Source: Anaerolineales bacterium
GTDB taxonomy: Bacteria > Chloroflexota > Anaerolineae > Anaerolineales > VGOW01
Direction: 5' to 3'
Assembly: GCA_919901875.1 (NCBI GenBank)
Contig: CAKKQG010000361.1
Span: 1 to 6,924 of the forward strand
DNA length: 6,924 nucleotides
The notes below the pieces were generated by a model. It was given only the letters and a program-made list of their open reading frames with translations. It did no database searches and was not told the DNA's origin. A program made the translations under genes and the position numbers. Positions 1-5,811 of this stretch are shown here, piece by piece. Position 1 is the first letter of the stretch. Every line of letters begins with the position of its first letter.

Positions 1-208
1 GCGAGAATTGCTCTTTGGCTTCTTCGGCATATGAGATGGGGCTGCGCGTGGCGGTGGAGGTTGGCAGAAACGGTTTATCAATGACACCCTGACGATCCAG
101 ATTAAGCACATACAAACCCGCCATAATCACGATCACATAGATAGCGATTCGCATTGGGCTGTTGCGTCGGTTTCGTCGGAGATTAAGTCCACTTTTGCTG
201 AGATACAT
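1..208 (-). CDS. N-terminus of a membrane-anchored protein, partial (possible TPR protein)
   Basis: Reading the minus strand from the ATG at 208-206 gives 69 codons without a stop before the window edge, so the gene is truncated at its C-terminus. Residues 1-20 are basic (six Arg and one Lys). Residues 21-37 form one hydrophobic segment (IAIYVIVIMAGLYVLNL), which suggests a single N-in signal anchor. Residues 49-57 are Pro/Thr/Ser/Ala-rich and then lead into SYAEEAKEQFS, which resembles the first helix of a tetratricopeptide repeat. A basic tail, one membrane segment, a Thr/Pro linker and a TPR domain are a common arrangement in this kind of genome. Only the first helix-like stretch is visible, so the TPR call is an inference. 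The start has only a weak AGAAG upstream, and Met19 just before the membrane segment is an alternative start. Confidence 0.6.
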   Translation of the reverse strand, partial: MYLSKSGLNLRRNRRNSPMRIAIYVIVIMAGLYVLNLDRQGVIDKPFLPTSTATRSPISYAEEAKEQFS

Positions 209-248
209 CGTGTGCGGCTTCTTTTACAGAAATTTTCCCTTTGTTCAC

Positions 249-278
249 AGAATACCACTAATAAAGACGAACTATCAA
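249..278 (-). promoter_or_regulatory. possible promoter for the minus-strand membrane protein
   Basis: On the minus strand TTGATA (278-273) and TATTCT (254-249) are separated by 18 bases. They match the sigma70 consensus at 5/6 and 4/6. The predicted start of transcription would be about 35 bases upstream of the ATG at 208. This is an AT-rich stretch where chance matches are likely, so the call is weak. Confidence 0.3.
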
Positions 279-360
279 TACTATTAATATGCTCCTAACT
301 TAAGGTGACGCCGCCAACCCCTCCCTTACAAATTTCACCCACAGCGTAGGCAAACCGTCA

Positions 361-389
361 TTGACTCGCCCCTCAACTTTGCTTATACT
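361..389 (+). promoter_or_regulatory. strong sigma70-type promoter
   Basis: TTGACT at 361-366 and TATACT at 384-389 each match the consensus at 5/6, with the optimal 17-base spacer. Transcription should begin near A396. The promoter points toward the small SWIM gene at 519, but an intrinsic terminator lies between them (443-485). It therefore drives either a short RNA or an attenuated leader. Confidence 0.7.
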
Positions 390-398
390 GCAAACACT

Positions 399-443
399 AT
401 GCGAGTGGATAAAACAGCATCAGTGCTGTATGCCAACACTTGA
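399..443 (+). CDS. possible 14-residue leader peptide
   Basis: ATG at 399 opens a 14-codon frame (MRVDKTASVLYANT) that stops with TGA at 441-443, the base where the terminator stem begins. The ATG would lie about 3 bases from the predicted transcription start, so translation would have to be leaderless; there is no Shine-Dalgarno sequence. A ribosome stopping at the TGA would cover the 5' arm of the terminator, which suggests translation-coupled attenuation. No amino acid is repeated as in classical biosynthetic leader peptides. A frame this short can easily arise by chance. Confidence 0.25.
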   Translation: MRVDKTASVLYANT

Positions 444-485
444 AACGCACGCGAGAGCGATACACGCCCGCGTGCGTTTTTATTT
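443..485 (+). terminator. intrinsic terminator upstream of the small SWIM gene
   Basis: An 11-bp perfect stem (443-453 with 469-479, starting AAACGCACGCG) closes a 15-base loop and runs into TTTTATTT. It ends 20 bases before the ribosome-binding site of the gene at 519, so it separates the promoter at 361-389 from that gene. Confidence 0.7.
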
Positions 486-518
486 CTACCTCATCTTACT
501 CAACAAAGGAGACTCACA

Positions 519-761
519 ATGATGGACAATCGAGGCGCAAAAATTGAAAAAGCAAAACGTTATGCCGAGGAGCGTCACCGTTTTCGTTTCGACAGCTTCT
601 CGGTGCAATTTCACGGTGACAACAATGACCACGCCGTGAGCTTTGAGAACGGCACTTGGCATTGCGACTGCGAATACTTTATCGTTCACCAAGTCTGCGC
701 GCACTCTATGGCACTGGAACGTTTGCTCGACAAGATGCTCCCCGAAGCTCAGACTGCTTAA
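519..761 (+). CDS. small stand-alone SWIM zinc-finger protein
   Basis: This 80-residue protein is almost entirely one SWIM-type zinc finger. The ligands are Cys49, Cys51, Cys60 and His62 in a CxCx8CxH pattern (HCDCEYFIVHQVCAH). They are preceded by a predicted beta region (residues 22-47) with the Trp47 typical of the position before the first cysteine pair. SWIM domains are described as DNA- or protein-binding modules in ATPases, transposases and kinases, and here no second domain is attached. The N-terminal 20 residues are basic and helical, and the C-terminal helix (63-74) follows the finger. AAAGGAG at 505-511 lies 7 bases from the ATG at 519. A second ATG at 522 directly follows and would be 10 bases away, so either could be used. 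The gene is monocistronic, with a terminator on each side. No specific function can be assigned. It is the first of two SWIM genes in the window. Confidence 0.88.
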   Translation: MMDNRGAKIEKAKRYAEERHRFRFDSFSVQFHGDNNDHAVSFENGTWHCDCEYFIVHQVCAHSMALERLLDKMLPEAQTA

Positions 762-780
762 CAACTGAATAGTCCGACGC

Positions 781-820
781 AGAAACCCGTTTTCTCCCAG
801 AAAACGGGTTTCTCTTTTAT
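781..820 (+). terminator. intrinsic terminator of the small SWIM gene
   Basis: A perfect 15-bp stem (781-795 with 799-813) closes a CCC loop and is followed by CTTTTAT. It begins 19 bases after the SWIM stop codon. Its layout, AGA-N9-TCT, CCC, AGA-N9-TCT, is the same as that of the palindrome at 874-906. Confidence 0.85.
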
Positions 821-832
821 AATGCGCGGCAC

Positions 833-858
833 ACGCGGAGCAATGCTCCGCGTTTTTT
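833..858 (+). terminator. second, back-up intrinsic terminator
   Basis: A 9-bp GC-rich stem (ACGCGGAGC at 833-841 with 845-853) closes an AAT loop and is followed by six T. It sits in tandem with the terminator at 781-820 and further insulates the flippase-like gene from read-through. Confidence 0.8.
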
Positions 859-873
859 ACGCCTATCACTAGA

Positions 874-906
874 AGACCGCGTCGGTCTCCAAGACCGACG
901 CGGTCT
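874..906 (+). repeat. nested perfect palindrome, non-terminator
   Basis: Two 15-base arms (874-888 and 892-906) are perfectly complementary around a CCA loop. Each arm is itself an inverted repeat, AGACCG-N3-CGGTCT. The element can therefore fold as one 15-bp hairpin or as two 6-bp hairpins with 3-base loops. No T-run follows on either strand, so it does not look like a terminator. It ends 19 bases before the ATG of the flippase-like gene and just upstream of its GAGG ribosome-binding site. It could be an operator for a dimeric regulator, an mRNA structure, or a copy of a dispersed REP-like repeat. Confidence 0.75.
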
Positions 907-925
907 AAATTGAGGTCTTGTGTAA

Positions 926-1963
926 ATGAAACGTTGGCAATTTATCATCGGCATCATCATCAGCGCAATTTTTGTCTGGCTCGCCCTACGTGGCATTGAT
1001 CTGCAAAAAGCGTGGCTGGCGATGCAATCGGCAAATTATTGGTGGCTCATTCCGTCGGTCGCCGTTTATTTTATGGCGGTCTGGGCACGCGTCTGGCGTT
1101 GGCAGTATCTCTTGCGCCCGCTCAAAAAAATTTCGCTCCACACCATGTTCCCCATCGTCGTCATCGGCTACATGGGCAACAACATTTACCCGGCGCGCAT
1201 CGGCGAAGTGCTGCGCGCCTACGTGCTGAAGAAAAAAGAGAACGTGCCGATCAGCGCCAGTCTCGCCACCATTGTGATCGAAAGAATTTTTGACGGTGTG
1301 GTGATGTTGGGATTCGTGATCTTCAATCTGCCTGCGCTCACCGCCGTGGCAGGCGGCGACTCGGGGTTTGTGGGCAACATCCAACAAGTCGCCGTCGTCG
1401 GCACACTTGCCTTCGCCGCTGCGCTCGCCGCCTTTCTGCTGGCGGCAATGTTCCCCCATCAATCGCTCGGACTCTTTCACCGCTTCGTTGAACCGTTGTT
1501 GCCACAAGCGATCCGATCCAAAGTTGTCGGCATGGTCGTCAGTTTTTGGACTGGACTCGAATCGTTGCGCTCGCCGCAAAATATCTTCATGGTCTTTCTC
1601 ACGTCGGTTGTGATCTGGCTACTCGAAACCGTGAAGTATTGGTTCGTCATGCACGCCTTTAGCTTTGAAGTAAGTTTCTTCGCCTTGATGTTGATGAACG
1701 GCATTGTGAATCTGGCGACGACAATTCCTTCCGCGCCCGGTTACGTTGGCACATTTGACGCGCCGGGCATCGCCGTTCTATCGGCGTACGGCGTCTCGCC
1801 TAACATCGCCGCAAGTTACACCATCGTGCTTCACGTCGCGTTGTGGCTGCCGATCACATTGTTAGGGTTATATTATTTCGGCAAAGAGAGTTTATCTTGG
1901 AGTAATATCGAACAACAGATTGAAGCAGTTGAAGAGGAGAAGAAGAAACTGGAGAATTTCTGA
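926..1963 (+). CDS. flippase-like integral membrane protein (LPG synthase TM / UPF0104 family)
   Basis: This 345-residue protein belongs to the family of lysylphosphatidylglycerol synthase transmembrane domains (YbhN/AglD-like). Members are multi-pass proteins linked to transfer or translocation of lipid-linked substrates, and stand-alone members usually have no proven reaction. Family hallmarks are visible: RVWRWQYLL (55-63), the block GYMGNNIYPARIGEVLR (81-97), ERIFD (119-123) and PGYVGTFD (271-278). Hydrophobic segments lie at about 3-22, 40-55, 74-89, 124-140, 155-177, 218-236, 251-267 and 298-318. The tail after 328 is highly charged (EEEKKK) and should be cytoplasmic. GAGG at 912-915 lies 10 bases before the ATG. 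The soluble MprF-type aminoacyl-transferase domain is absent, so it is not a complete LPG synthase. The stop codon lies inside the heptad repeat that begins at 1961, and the oxidoreductase gene follows after 86 bases. Confidence 0.88.
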   Translation: MKRWQFIIGIIISAIFVWLALRGIDLQKAWLAMQSANYWWLIPSVAVYFMAVWARVWRWQYLLRPLKKISLHTMFPIVVIGYMGNNIYPARIGEVLRAYVLKKKENVPISASLATIVIERIFDGVVMLGFVIFNLPALTAVAGGDSGFVGNIQQVAVVGTLAFAAALAAFLLAAMFPHQSLGLFHRFVEPLLPQAIRSKVVGMVVSFWTGLESLRSPQNIFMVFLTSVVIWLLETVKYWFVMHAFSFEVSFFALMLMNGIVNLATTIPSAPGYVGTFDAPGIAVLSAYGVSPNIAASYTIVLHVALWLPITLLGLYYFGKESLSWSNIEQQIEAVEEEKKKLENF

Positions 1964-2011
1964 TTGTTGATTTCTGATTGCTGAATAAAAGATAAGCTGA
2001 ATAAAAGATAA
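1961..2011 (+). repeat. heptanucleotide array TGATTNN plus 16-base tandem duplication
   Basis: The units TGATTGT, TGATTTC, TGATTGC and TGAATAA follow each other exactly every 7 bases (1961-1988). A 16-base tandem duplication (1980-1995 and 1996-2011, GCTGAATAAAAGATAA) overlaps them. The first TGA is the stop codon of the flippase-like gene. Because each of the first units carries TGA and the period is not a multiple of three, the array puts stops in all three forward frames. Confidence 0.8.
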
Positions 2012-2053
2012 GCAGTCAGCCATCGGCTATCAGCCATTAGCCATTTGCTATGA
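2012..2053 (+). repeat. heptanucleotide array GCCATYN reaching into a start codon
   Basis: Six units with a period of exactly 7 bases occupy 2012-2053: GCAGTCA, GCCATCG, GCTATCA, GCCATTA, GCCATTT and GCTATGA. The last unit contains the ATG (2050-2052) of the oxidoreductase gene. The array takes up the place where a Shine-Dalgarno sequence would be. Confidence 0.75.
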
Positions 2054-3360
2054 AACACATCGCCATCATCGGCGCGGGACCGGCAGGGCTTGCCGCCGCC
2101 TACGACCTCACCAAAGCCGGATACAAAATCACCCTCTACGAAGGCGCGCCCGAAGTGGGCGGGCTGGCTTCGGGATTTAAAGCGCCGCATTGGGAATGGA
2201 CATTGGAAAAGTTTTATCATCACTGGTTTCAATCAGACTCCAGCATCTTGGGGTTGATCAAAGAGTTGGGGTGGAGTGATCAGGTATTGTTCCCACGTCC
2301 GTTCACGGTCGCGTATGTGAACGGCAAATTTGAACCGCTCGATTCGCCGTTGATGGCGTTGAAGTTTTTCTTATTCAATTTTCCATTGATTGACATGATC
2401 CGTTTTGGTTTCGCCACGCTCTATCTTCGTTTGACTCCTTGGTGGCAACCATTGGAGCAAGTGACCGCCGATGCGTGGACGCGCAAATGGTATGGCGAGC
2501 GTGTCTATAAAACATTCTGGCGACCTTTGTTGGTTGGGAAGTTCGGCGAAGAAAATTTGAACGTCGTCAATATGGCGTGGTTATGGGCAAGACTTCATGC
2601 CCGCACGACGCGGCTTGGCACATTTGTCGGCGGCTTTCAAAAATTTTTAGATAATCTGGCAGAGGTGGTGAAGAAGCAGGGTGCGATGATCAAGCTCAAC
2701 ACAATGGTGACGGGCATCAAGAAGGACGGAGACCGCATCCGCGTTGAATTCGGGTCGGGTTACGAGATCGTTGACGCGGCGATCTCTACTTCATCCCCAT
2801 CGTTAATGAGTCGCATCGCGCCCGATCTGCCGAGTGAATACGCATCTAAACTTTCATCTTTAAAATCAATGGGCGCGGTGGTGATGGTCATCACGCTGAA
2901 GAATCGTTTGACAAATTATTATTGGCACAACTTGCCCAAAGAAGCGGGCTTTCCGTTTTTGGCGTTGGTGGAACATACGAATTACGCTGACCCGAAACAT
3001 TACGGCGGCGATCACATTATCTATTGCGGCGATTATTTGAATCCCGATCATGAGTATTTCAAGTTGAGCAAAGAGGAACTGCTGGAAAAGTTTTTACCGG
3101 CGATCAAACGATTCAATGAAAATTTTGATCGCAGTTGGGTAAAAGATGTTTGGTTGTGGAAGACGAATTATGCTCAGCCTGTGCCGCCGGTGAATCATTC
3201 GCAGAACATTCCGCCGTTACGCACGCCGCTGAAAGGTTTATATTTCGCCAGCATGAGTCAAGTGTATCCGTGGGATCGCGGGACGAACTTTGCGGTGGAG
3301 ATCGGGCGAGAAGTGGCGAAGATGGTGATGGAGGATTTGAAGTTGGAAGCTAGAAGTTAG
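2050..3360 (+). CDS. FAD-dependent oxidoreductase, amine oxidase / protoporphyrinogen-oxidase-like
   Basis: This 436-residue flavoprotein has the Rossmann dinucleotide motif at its extreme N-terminus (GAGPAG, 8-13), an acidic residue at the end of strand 2 (Glu31) and the GG motif (EVGGLA, 35-40). The FAD-binding C-terminal block GLYFASMSQVYPWDRGTNFA spans 396-415 and leads into the last helix. This layout and length fit the amine oxidase / HemY / UDP-galactopyranose-mutase-like superfamily. The substrate cannot be read from the sequence. With the membrane flippase-like protein upstream, a lipid or polyprenyl-linked glycan substrate is more likely than a haem precursor, but this is only context. 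The start is fixed by the Rossmann fold, yet no Shine-Dalgarno sequence precedes it because the 5' flank is a heptad array. The last seven residues and the TAG stop lie in another heptad array (3339-3380). Confidence 0.85.
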   Translation: MKHIAIIGAGPAGLAAAYDLTKAGYKITLYEGAPEVGGLASGFKAPHWEWTLEKFYHHWFQSDSSILGLIKELGWSDQVLFPRPFTVAYVNGKFEPLDSPLMALKFFLFNFPLIDMIRFGFATLYLRLTPWWQPLEQVTADAWTRKWYGERVYKTFWRPLLVGKFGEENLNVVNMAWLWARLHARTTRLGTFVGGFQKFLDNLAEVVKKQGAMIKLNTMVTGIKKDGDRIRVEFGSGYEIVDAAISTSSPSLMSRIAPDLPSEYASKLSSLKSMGAVVMVITLKNRLTNYYWHNLPKEAGFPFLALVEHTNYADPKHYGGDHIIYCGDYLNPDHEYFKLSKEELLEKFLPAIKRFNENFDRSWVKDVWLWKTNYAQPVPPVNHSQNIPPLRTPLKGLYFASMSQVYPWDRGTNFAVEIGREVAKMVMEDLKLEARS

Positions 3361-3380
3361 AAGTTGGATGTTGGATGTTG
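3339..3380 (+). repeat. heptanucleotide array GAAGTTG across the oxidoreductase stop
   Basis: Six units with a period of exactly 7 bases fill 3339-3380: GAAGTTG, GAAGCTA, GAAGTTA, GAAGTTG, GATGTTG and GATGTTG. The array encodes the C-terminal residues of the oxidoreductase, supplies its TAG stop (3358-3360) and ends 6 bases before the terminator stem. Unit divergence suggests it is not a very recent expansion. Confidence 0.85.
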
Positions 3381-3386
3381 GAATCA

Positions 3387-3418
3387 AAAACGCCCTCAAC
3401 GCGAGGGCGTTTTGTTTT
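3387..3418. terminator. bidirectional intrinsic terminator between convergent genes
   Basis: An 11-bp stem (3387-3397 with 3403-3413, AAAACGCCCTC) closes an AACGC loop. T-rich sequence (3410-3418) follows on the plus strand, and the A-run 3386-3390 gives a T-run on the minus strand. It can end the flippase/oxidoreductase unit and the HU gene from either side. Confidence 0.85.
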
Positions 3419-3427
3419 AAGCAGAAA

Positions 3428-3727
3428 TTACTTCACAGCGTCTTTGAGGGCTTTGACAGGATTTGCCCTGACCGCAGTGCTGGCGGGTTTGGCTTTGACG
3501 GTGATGGGCAACTTGGTAAACGGATTGATGCCGGGTTTCTCCGGCGTCGCCGGTTTATGCACGGCTCTGAGTTTTAATAAGCCGGGCAAGATCAACTCGC
3601 CTTCCGTTTTGAGTTGGGTAACGACGATGCCGTTGAGCGCGTCAAGGGCGGCGGTCGCTTGTTTCTTATCAAGCCCCGACTTTTCAGCCAACGCCGCGAT
3701 AAATTCTGATTTGGTCATTTTAGCCAT
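3428..3727 (-). CDS. HU-family DNA-binding protein
   Basis: This 99-residue basic protein is a member of the HU/IHF nucleoid-associated family, small dimeric proteins that bend DNA in the nucleoid. The N-terminal helical part begins MTKSEFIAALAEKSGL (4-19), as in HU. The core strand ILPGLLKLRAVHKP (46-59) and the arm motif GINPFT (66-71) are present. The proline of the arm (Pro69) is the residue that intercalates into DNA in HU proteins. The C-terminal helix ends in VKALKDAV, the usual family ending. It is slightly longer than typical 90-residue HU. GINPFT in place of GRNPxT fits a divergent HU subfamily rather than a canonical hupA/hupB product. The start at 3727 is chosen because AAAGGAG lies 8 bases upstream and the protein then begins like HU; the upstream in-frame ATG at 3784 has no support. 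TATAGT at 3778-3773 is a possible -10 box, without a clear -35. The gene is monocistronic and convergent with the oxidoreductase. Confidence 0.9.
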   Translation of the reverse strand: MAKMTKSEFIAALAEKSGLDKKQATAALDALNGIVVTQLKTEGELILPGLLKLRAVHKPATPEKPGINPFTKLPITVKAKPASTAVRANPVKALKDAVK

Positions 3728-3735
3728 GTTGATTG

Positions 3736-3742
3736 CTCCTTT
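3736..3742 (-). promoter_or_regulatory. ribosome-binding site that sets the HU start
   Basis: AAAGGAG on the minus strand lies 8 bases upstream of the ATG at 3727-3725. It rules against the longer in-frame start at 3784, which would add 19 residues with no HU similarity. Confidence 0.75.
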
Positions 3743-3987
3743 ATTGAAAGTGATTCCGATATAGCGGGCGAAACTATACAACAAAAATCAAGAACGCGCT
3801 AGCGGCTTGGATTCAAGGGTTTTTTTGTGGGTCGGATGTTCTAACGCCGACGCAGCAAGGATAACCGCAACACTCCCGCGCCAGCTCCGCAAATGCAATG
3901 AATATCAACGACGAAGTGAAGATCGCTCACAGCATCTCAACCTTTTTTGCGAGATAATACAAAGAACGTCAAATAGGAGAATGCGTC

Positions 3988-5766
3988 ATGGCGAAATCCA
4001 AGCAATCTAACCTGCCTTCGTTGAGTGAGAAGGATGTGTCCGAATATATTTCCGATCCTTACTTTGAACGTGGGCAGCAGTATTACGTGGGTGGTCACAT
4101 CTCTGACACGATTAGACGCGGGAGTCGGATCGAGGGATTTTGTGAAGGATCCGAGCCAACGCCCTATCACGTCATCGTCACTTTTGACGACAAAGGGATC
4201 ACGGGAAATTCCTGTTCTTGCCCAATGGGCGGCAATTGCAAACACGTCGTCGCGTTGTTGCTCGCTTGGGTTCACAAGCCAAGAAAGTTTGAGGAGCGCG
4301 AAGAGATCGATTCGTCTCTGGACAACATGGGTAAAGAGGAGTTGATCGCGCTGGTGAAAGAGATGGTTAAGCGCGATCCGCAATCAGAAAGTTTGATTGA
4401 CACGCCACGCCCAACAAAGGGCAAGCGGACATCGCCTGTGGATCCTAAAATATACCGTCAACGGATTCGCTATGCGATGCGGGGCAACGAAGATGATTGG
4501 CGCGGGAATTCTGATGCGGCACAAGAGATCGATTCGGTTGTCGAAATTGGCGACGGATTTGCAGAGCAAGAGGACTGGGTCAACGCGCAAATTGTGTATC
4601 AAGCGGCGCTAGACGAAGTGCTTGACGAATACATGAATACACACGACGAAGGAGAGATCAGCGGCGCAATGGGCGGCGCGATTGAGGGGTTGATGAAATG
4701 TTTAAAAGCGAGAAAAGAGGATACGGGAGCGCGGCGTGAGTTGATCCGCGTATTGTTCGACGTGATCAAATGGGATTTAAAGCAGGGTGGGATCGGGATG
4801 AGTGACGGCGTCCCCAGTGATGATCTATTTCGTTATGCTGACGCGGCGGATCGCGCCGAGATTCGCAACTGGATCGAAGCTGGCGTCAGATCCGTTTCAC
4901 AAAAAAGTTATAGCAATTGGGAGAGGGACGCGTGGGGGGAACTACTGTTGAAATTGGAATCGTTTGACGGCGACGATGAACAGTTTTTGCAACGCGCGAA
5001 GAAATTGGGGCTGCATCGTCAGGTGTTTGAAAAATTACTCGAACTCAAACGATTCGACGAAGCGATGAAAATTGCCAGAAAACATTTGGTGACATCGGCG
5101 TGGGAACGATTGGGCATAGCAGATATGCTGGAAGAAGCCAAGCAAGAAGACGAGGCGCGGCGTTTGGTGGAAGAGGGCTTGCCACAGAATGACGACACGC
5201 GTTTATTTGAATGGCTTGCCATACGCTACGAAAGACGAAAAGATTTTGCCCGCGCGCTGGAAATGCTTTTGACGCGCTGGGCAAAGCGCCCGGATGAAGA
5301 AACTTACAAGAAGATCAAAAGCGTGTCGCCCAAAGTTCGGGATTGGAAACAACTGCACGATGAATTATTTGCGGAATTAGAGAAGCGCAAAGATTTTGAG
5401 TTGCTCACCCGCCTGTGTTTGCTTGAGAAGGATTTGAACGCGGCATGGGAAGCGTGCAACAAAATTGAACGCCCGATGTATGGCAGAATGTATGTCTACG
5501 CCGATGCGCGGTTGGGCGTAGCCAAAGCGAGCGAGAAGGATTACCCGGAGCGCGCCATTGAGATTTACACAAAAGAAGCGCAGGCGCTTATCAATCAGCA
5601 AGGGCGAGAGAATTACAAAGCGGCAGCAAACTACTTGAAACGCATCCGCGATTTATTCAGCGATCTGAATCAAAAGGGAGAGTGGGAAAAATTTATAAGC
5701 AATCTGCGCGAACAACACCGCAGCAAGCCTGCGTTGCAAGATGAGTTGAAGAAGGCGAAGTTGTAA
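3988..5766 (+). CDS. SWIM zinc-finger protein with long helical C-terminal region
   Basis: This 592-residue protein resembles the uncharacterised SWIM-finger family (COG4715-like, from memory). Residues 18-70 (YISDPYFERGQQYY at 20-33, then a beta-rich stretch) are the usual region before the finger. The finger is CxCx5CxH with ligands Cys76, Cys78, Cys84 and His86 (CSCPMGGNCKH), followed by a helix (87-95). LDNMGKEELIALVKEMVKRDP (111-131) is a helix pair that often follows the finger. Residues 150-592 are charged and almost wholly helical, with repeated EWLAIRYERRKDFARAL-like hairpins that suggest TPR/HEAT-like repeats. The ending YLKRIRDLF...WEKFISNLREQH is typical of the family. No nuclease or ATPase motif is seen. 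The protein probably acts as an intracellular binding scaffold for nucleic acid or protein; its exact role is unknown. AGGAG at 3975-3979 lies 8 bases before the ATG. A possible -10 (GATAAT, 3953-3958) lacks a good -35. The STAND ATPase gene follows after 45 bases with no terminator between. Confidence 0.88.
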   Translation: MAKSKQSNLPSLSEKDVSEYISDPYFERGQQYYVGGHISDTIRRGSRIEGFCEGSEPTPYHVIVTFDDKGITGNSCSCPMGGNCKHVVALLLAWVHKPRKFEEREEIDSSLDNMGKEELIALVKEMVKRDPQSESLIDTPRPTKGKRTSPVDPKIYRQRIRYAMRGNEDDWRGNSDAAQEIDSVVEIGDGFAEQEDWVNAQIVYQAALDEVLDEYMNTHDEGEISGAMGGAIEGLMKCLKARKEDTGARRELIRVLFDVIKWDLKQGGIGMSDGVPSDDLFRYADAADRAEIRNWIEAGVRSVSQKSYSNWERDAWGELLLKLESFDGDDEQFLQRAKKLGLHRQVFEKLLELKRFDEAMKIARKHLVTSAWERLGIADMLEEAKQEDEARRLVEEGLPQNDDTRLFEWLAIRYERRKDFARALEMLLTRWAKRPDEETYKKIKSVSPKVRDWKQLHDELFAELEKRKDFELLTRLCLLEKDLNAAWEACNKIERPMYGRMYVYADARLGVAKASEKDYPERAIEIYTKEAQALINQQGRENYKAAANYLKRIRDLFSDLNQKGEWEKFISNLREQHRSKPALQDELKKAKL

Positions 5767-5811
5767 ATTAGAACCTTTGAGAATTTCAAGACCTCAATTG
5801 AGGGCACTGAC

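Larger units (their letters stand above)
396..485 (+). ncRNA. candidate short transcript: small RNA or attenuator leader
   Basis: This roughly 90-base segment is bounded by the promoter at 361-389 and the intrinsic terminator at 443-485. It contains a 6-bp hairpin (414-419 with 424-429, loop TCAG) and then the 11-bp terminator stem. It may be an independent small RNA or the 5' leader of the SWIM gene at 519, with read-through controlling expression. It matches no riboswitch or RNA family that I recognise. The boundaries are predicted from promoter and terminator geometry only. Confidence 0.4.

Noticed and set aside
818..823. Perfect TATAAT box between the two terminators after the small SWIM gene
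   Set aside because: No acceptable -35 lies 16-18 bases upstream (that space is the terminator hairpin), and a transcript starting there would meet the second terminator within about 30 bases.
486..869. Minus-strand open frame of 127 codons over the small SWIM gene
   Set aside because: It runs through three hairpin elements and antisense to the zinc finger. Its sequence resembles no family, and the plus-strand gene explains the region.
986..1579. Long minus-strand open frame of 197 codons
   Set aside because: It lies wholly antisense to the well-supported flippase-like gene, encodes a His/Asp/Arg-rich protein typical of reverse-frame shadows, and has no recognisable domain.
3807..4010. Plus-strand open frame of 67 codons upstream of the large SWIM gene
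   Set aside because: No ribosome-binding site, no recognisable domain, and it overlaps the start of the real gene at 3988 in another frame. The 260-base gap between the HU and SWIM starts otherwise holds only regulatory sequence.
3937..4383. Minus-strand open frame of 148 codons
   Set aside because: Antisense to the SWIM finger region of the gene at 3988, with no domain and no plausible promoter or ribosome-binding site.
5787..5803. CCTCAATTGAGG palindrome over the STAND ribosome-binding site, and a 13-base stretch that is the reverse complement of 908-920 before the flippase-like gene
   Set aside because: One or two perfect 12-base palindromes are expected by chance in a window of this size, and a 13-base inverted match between two places is also not improbable. 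There is no second copy of the palindrome to suggest an operator.
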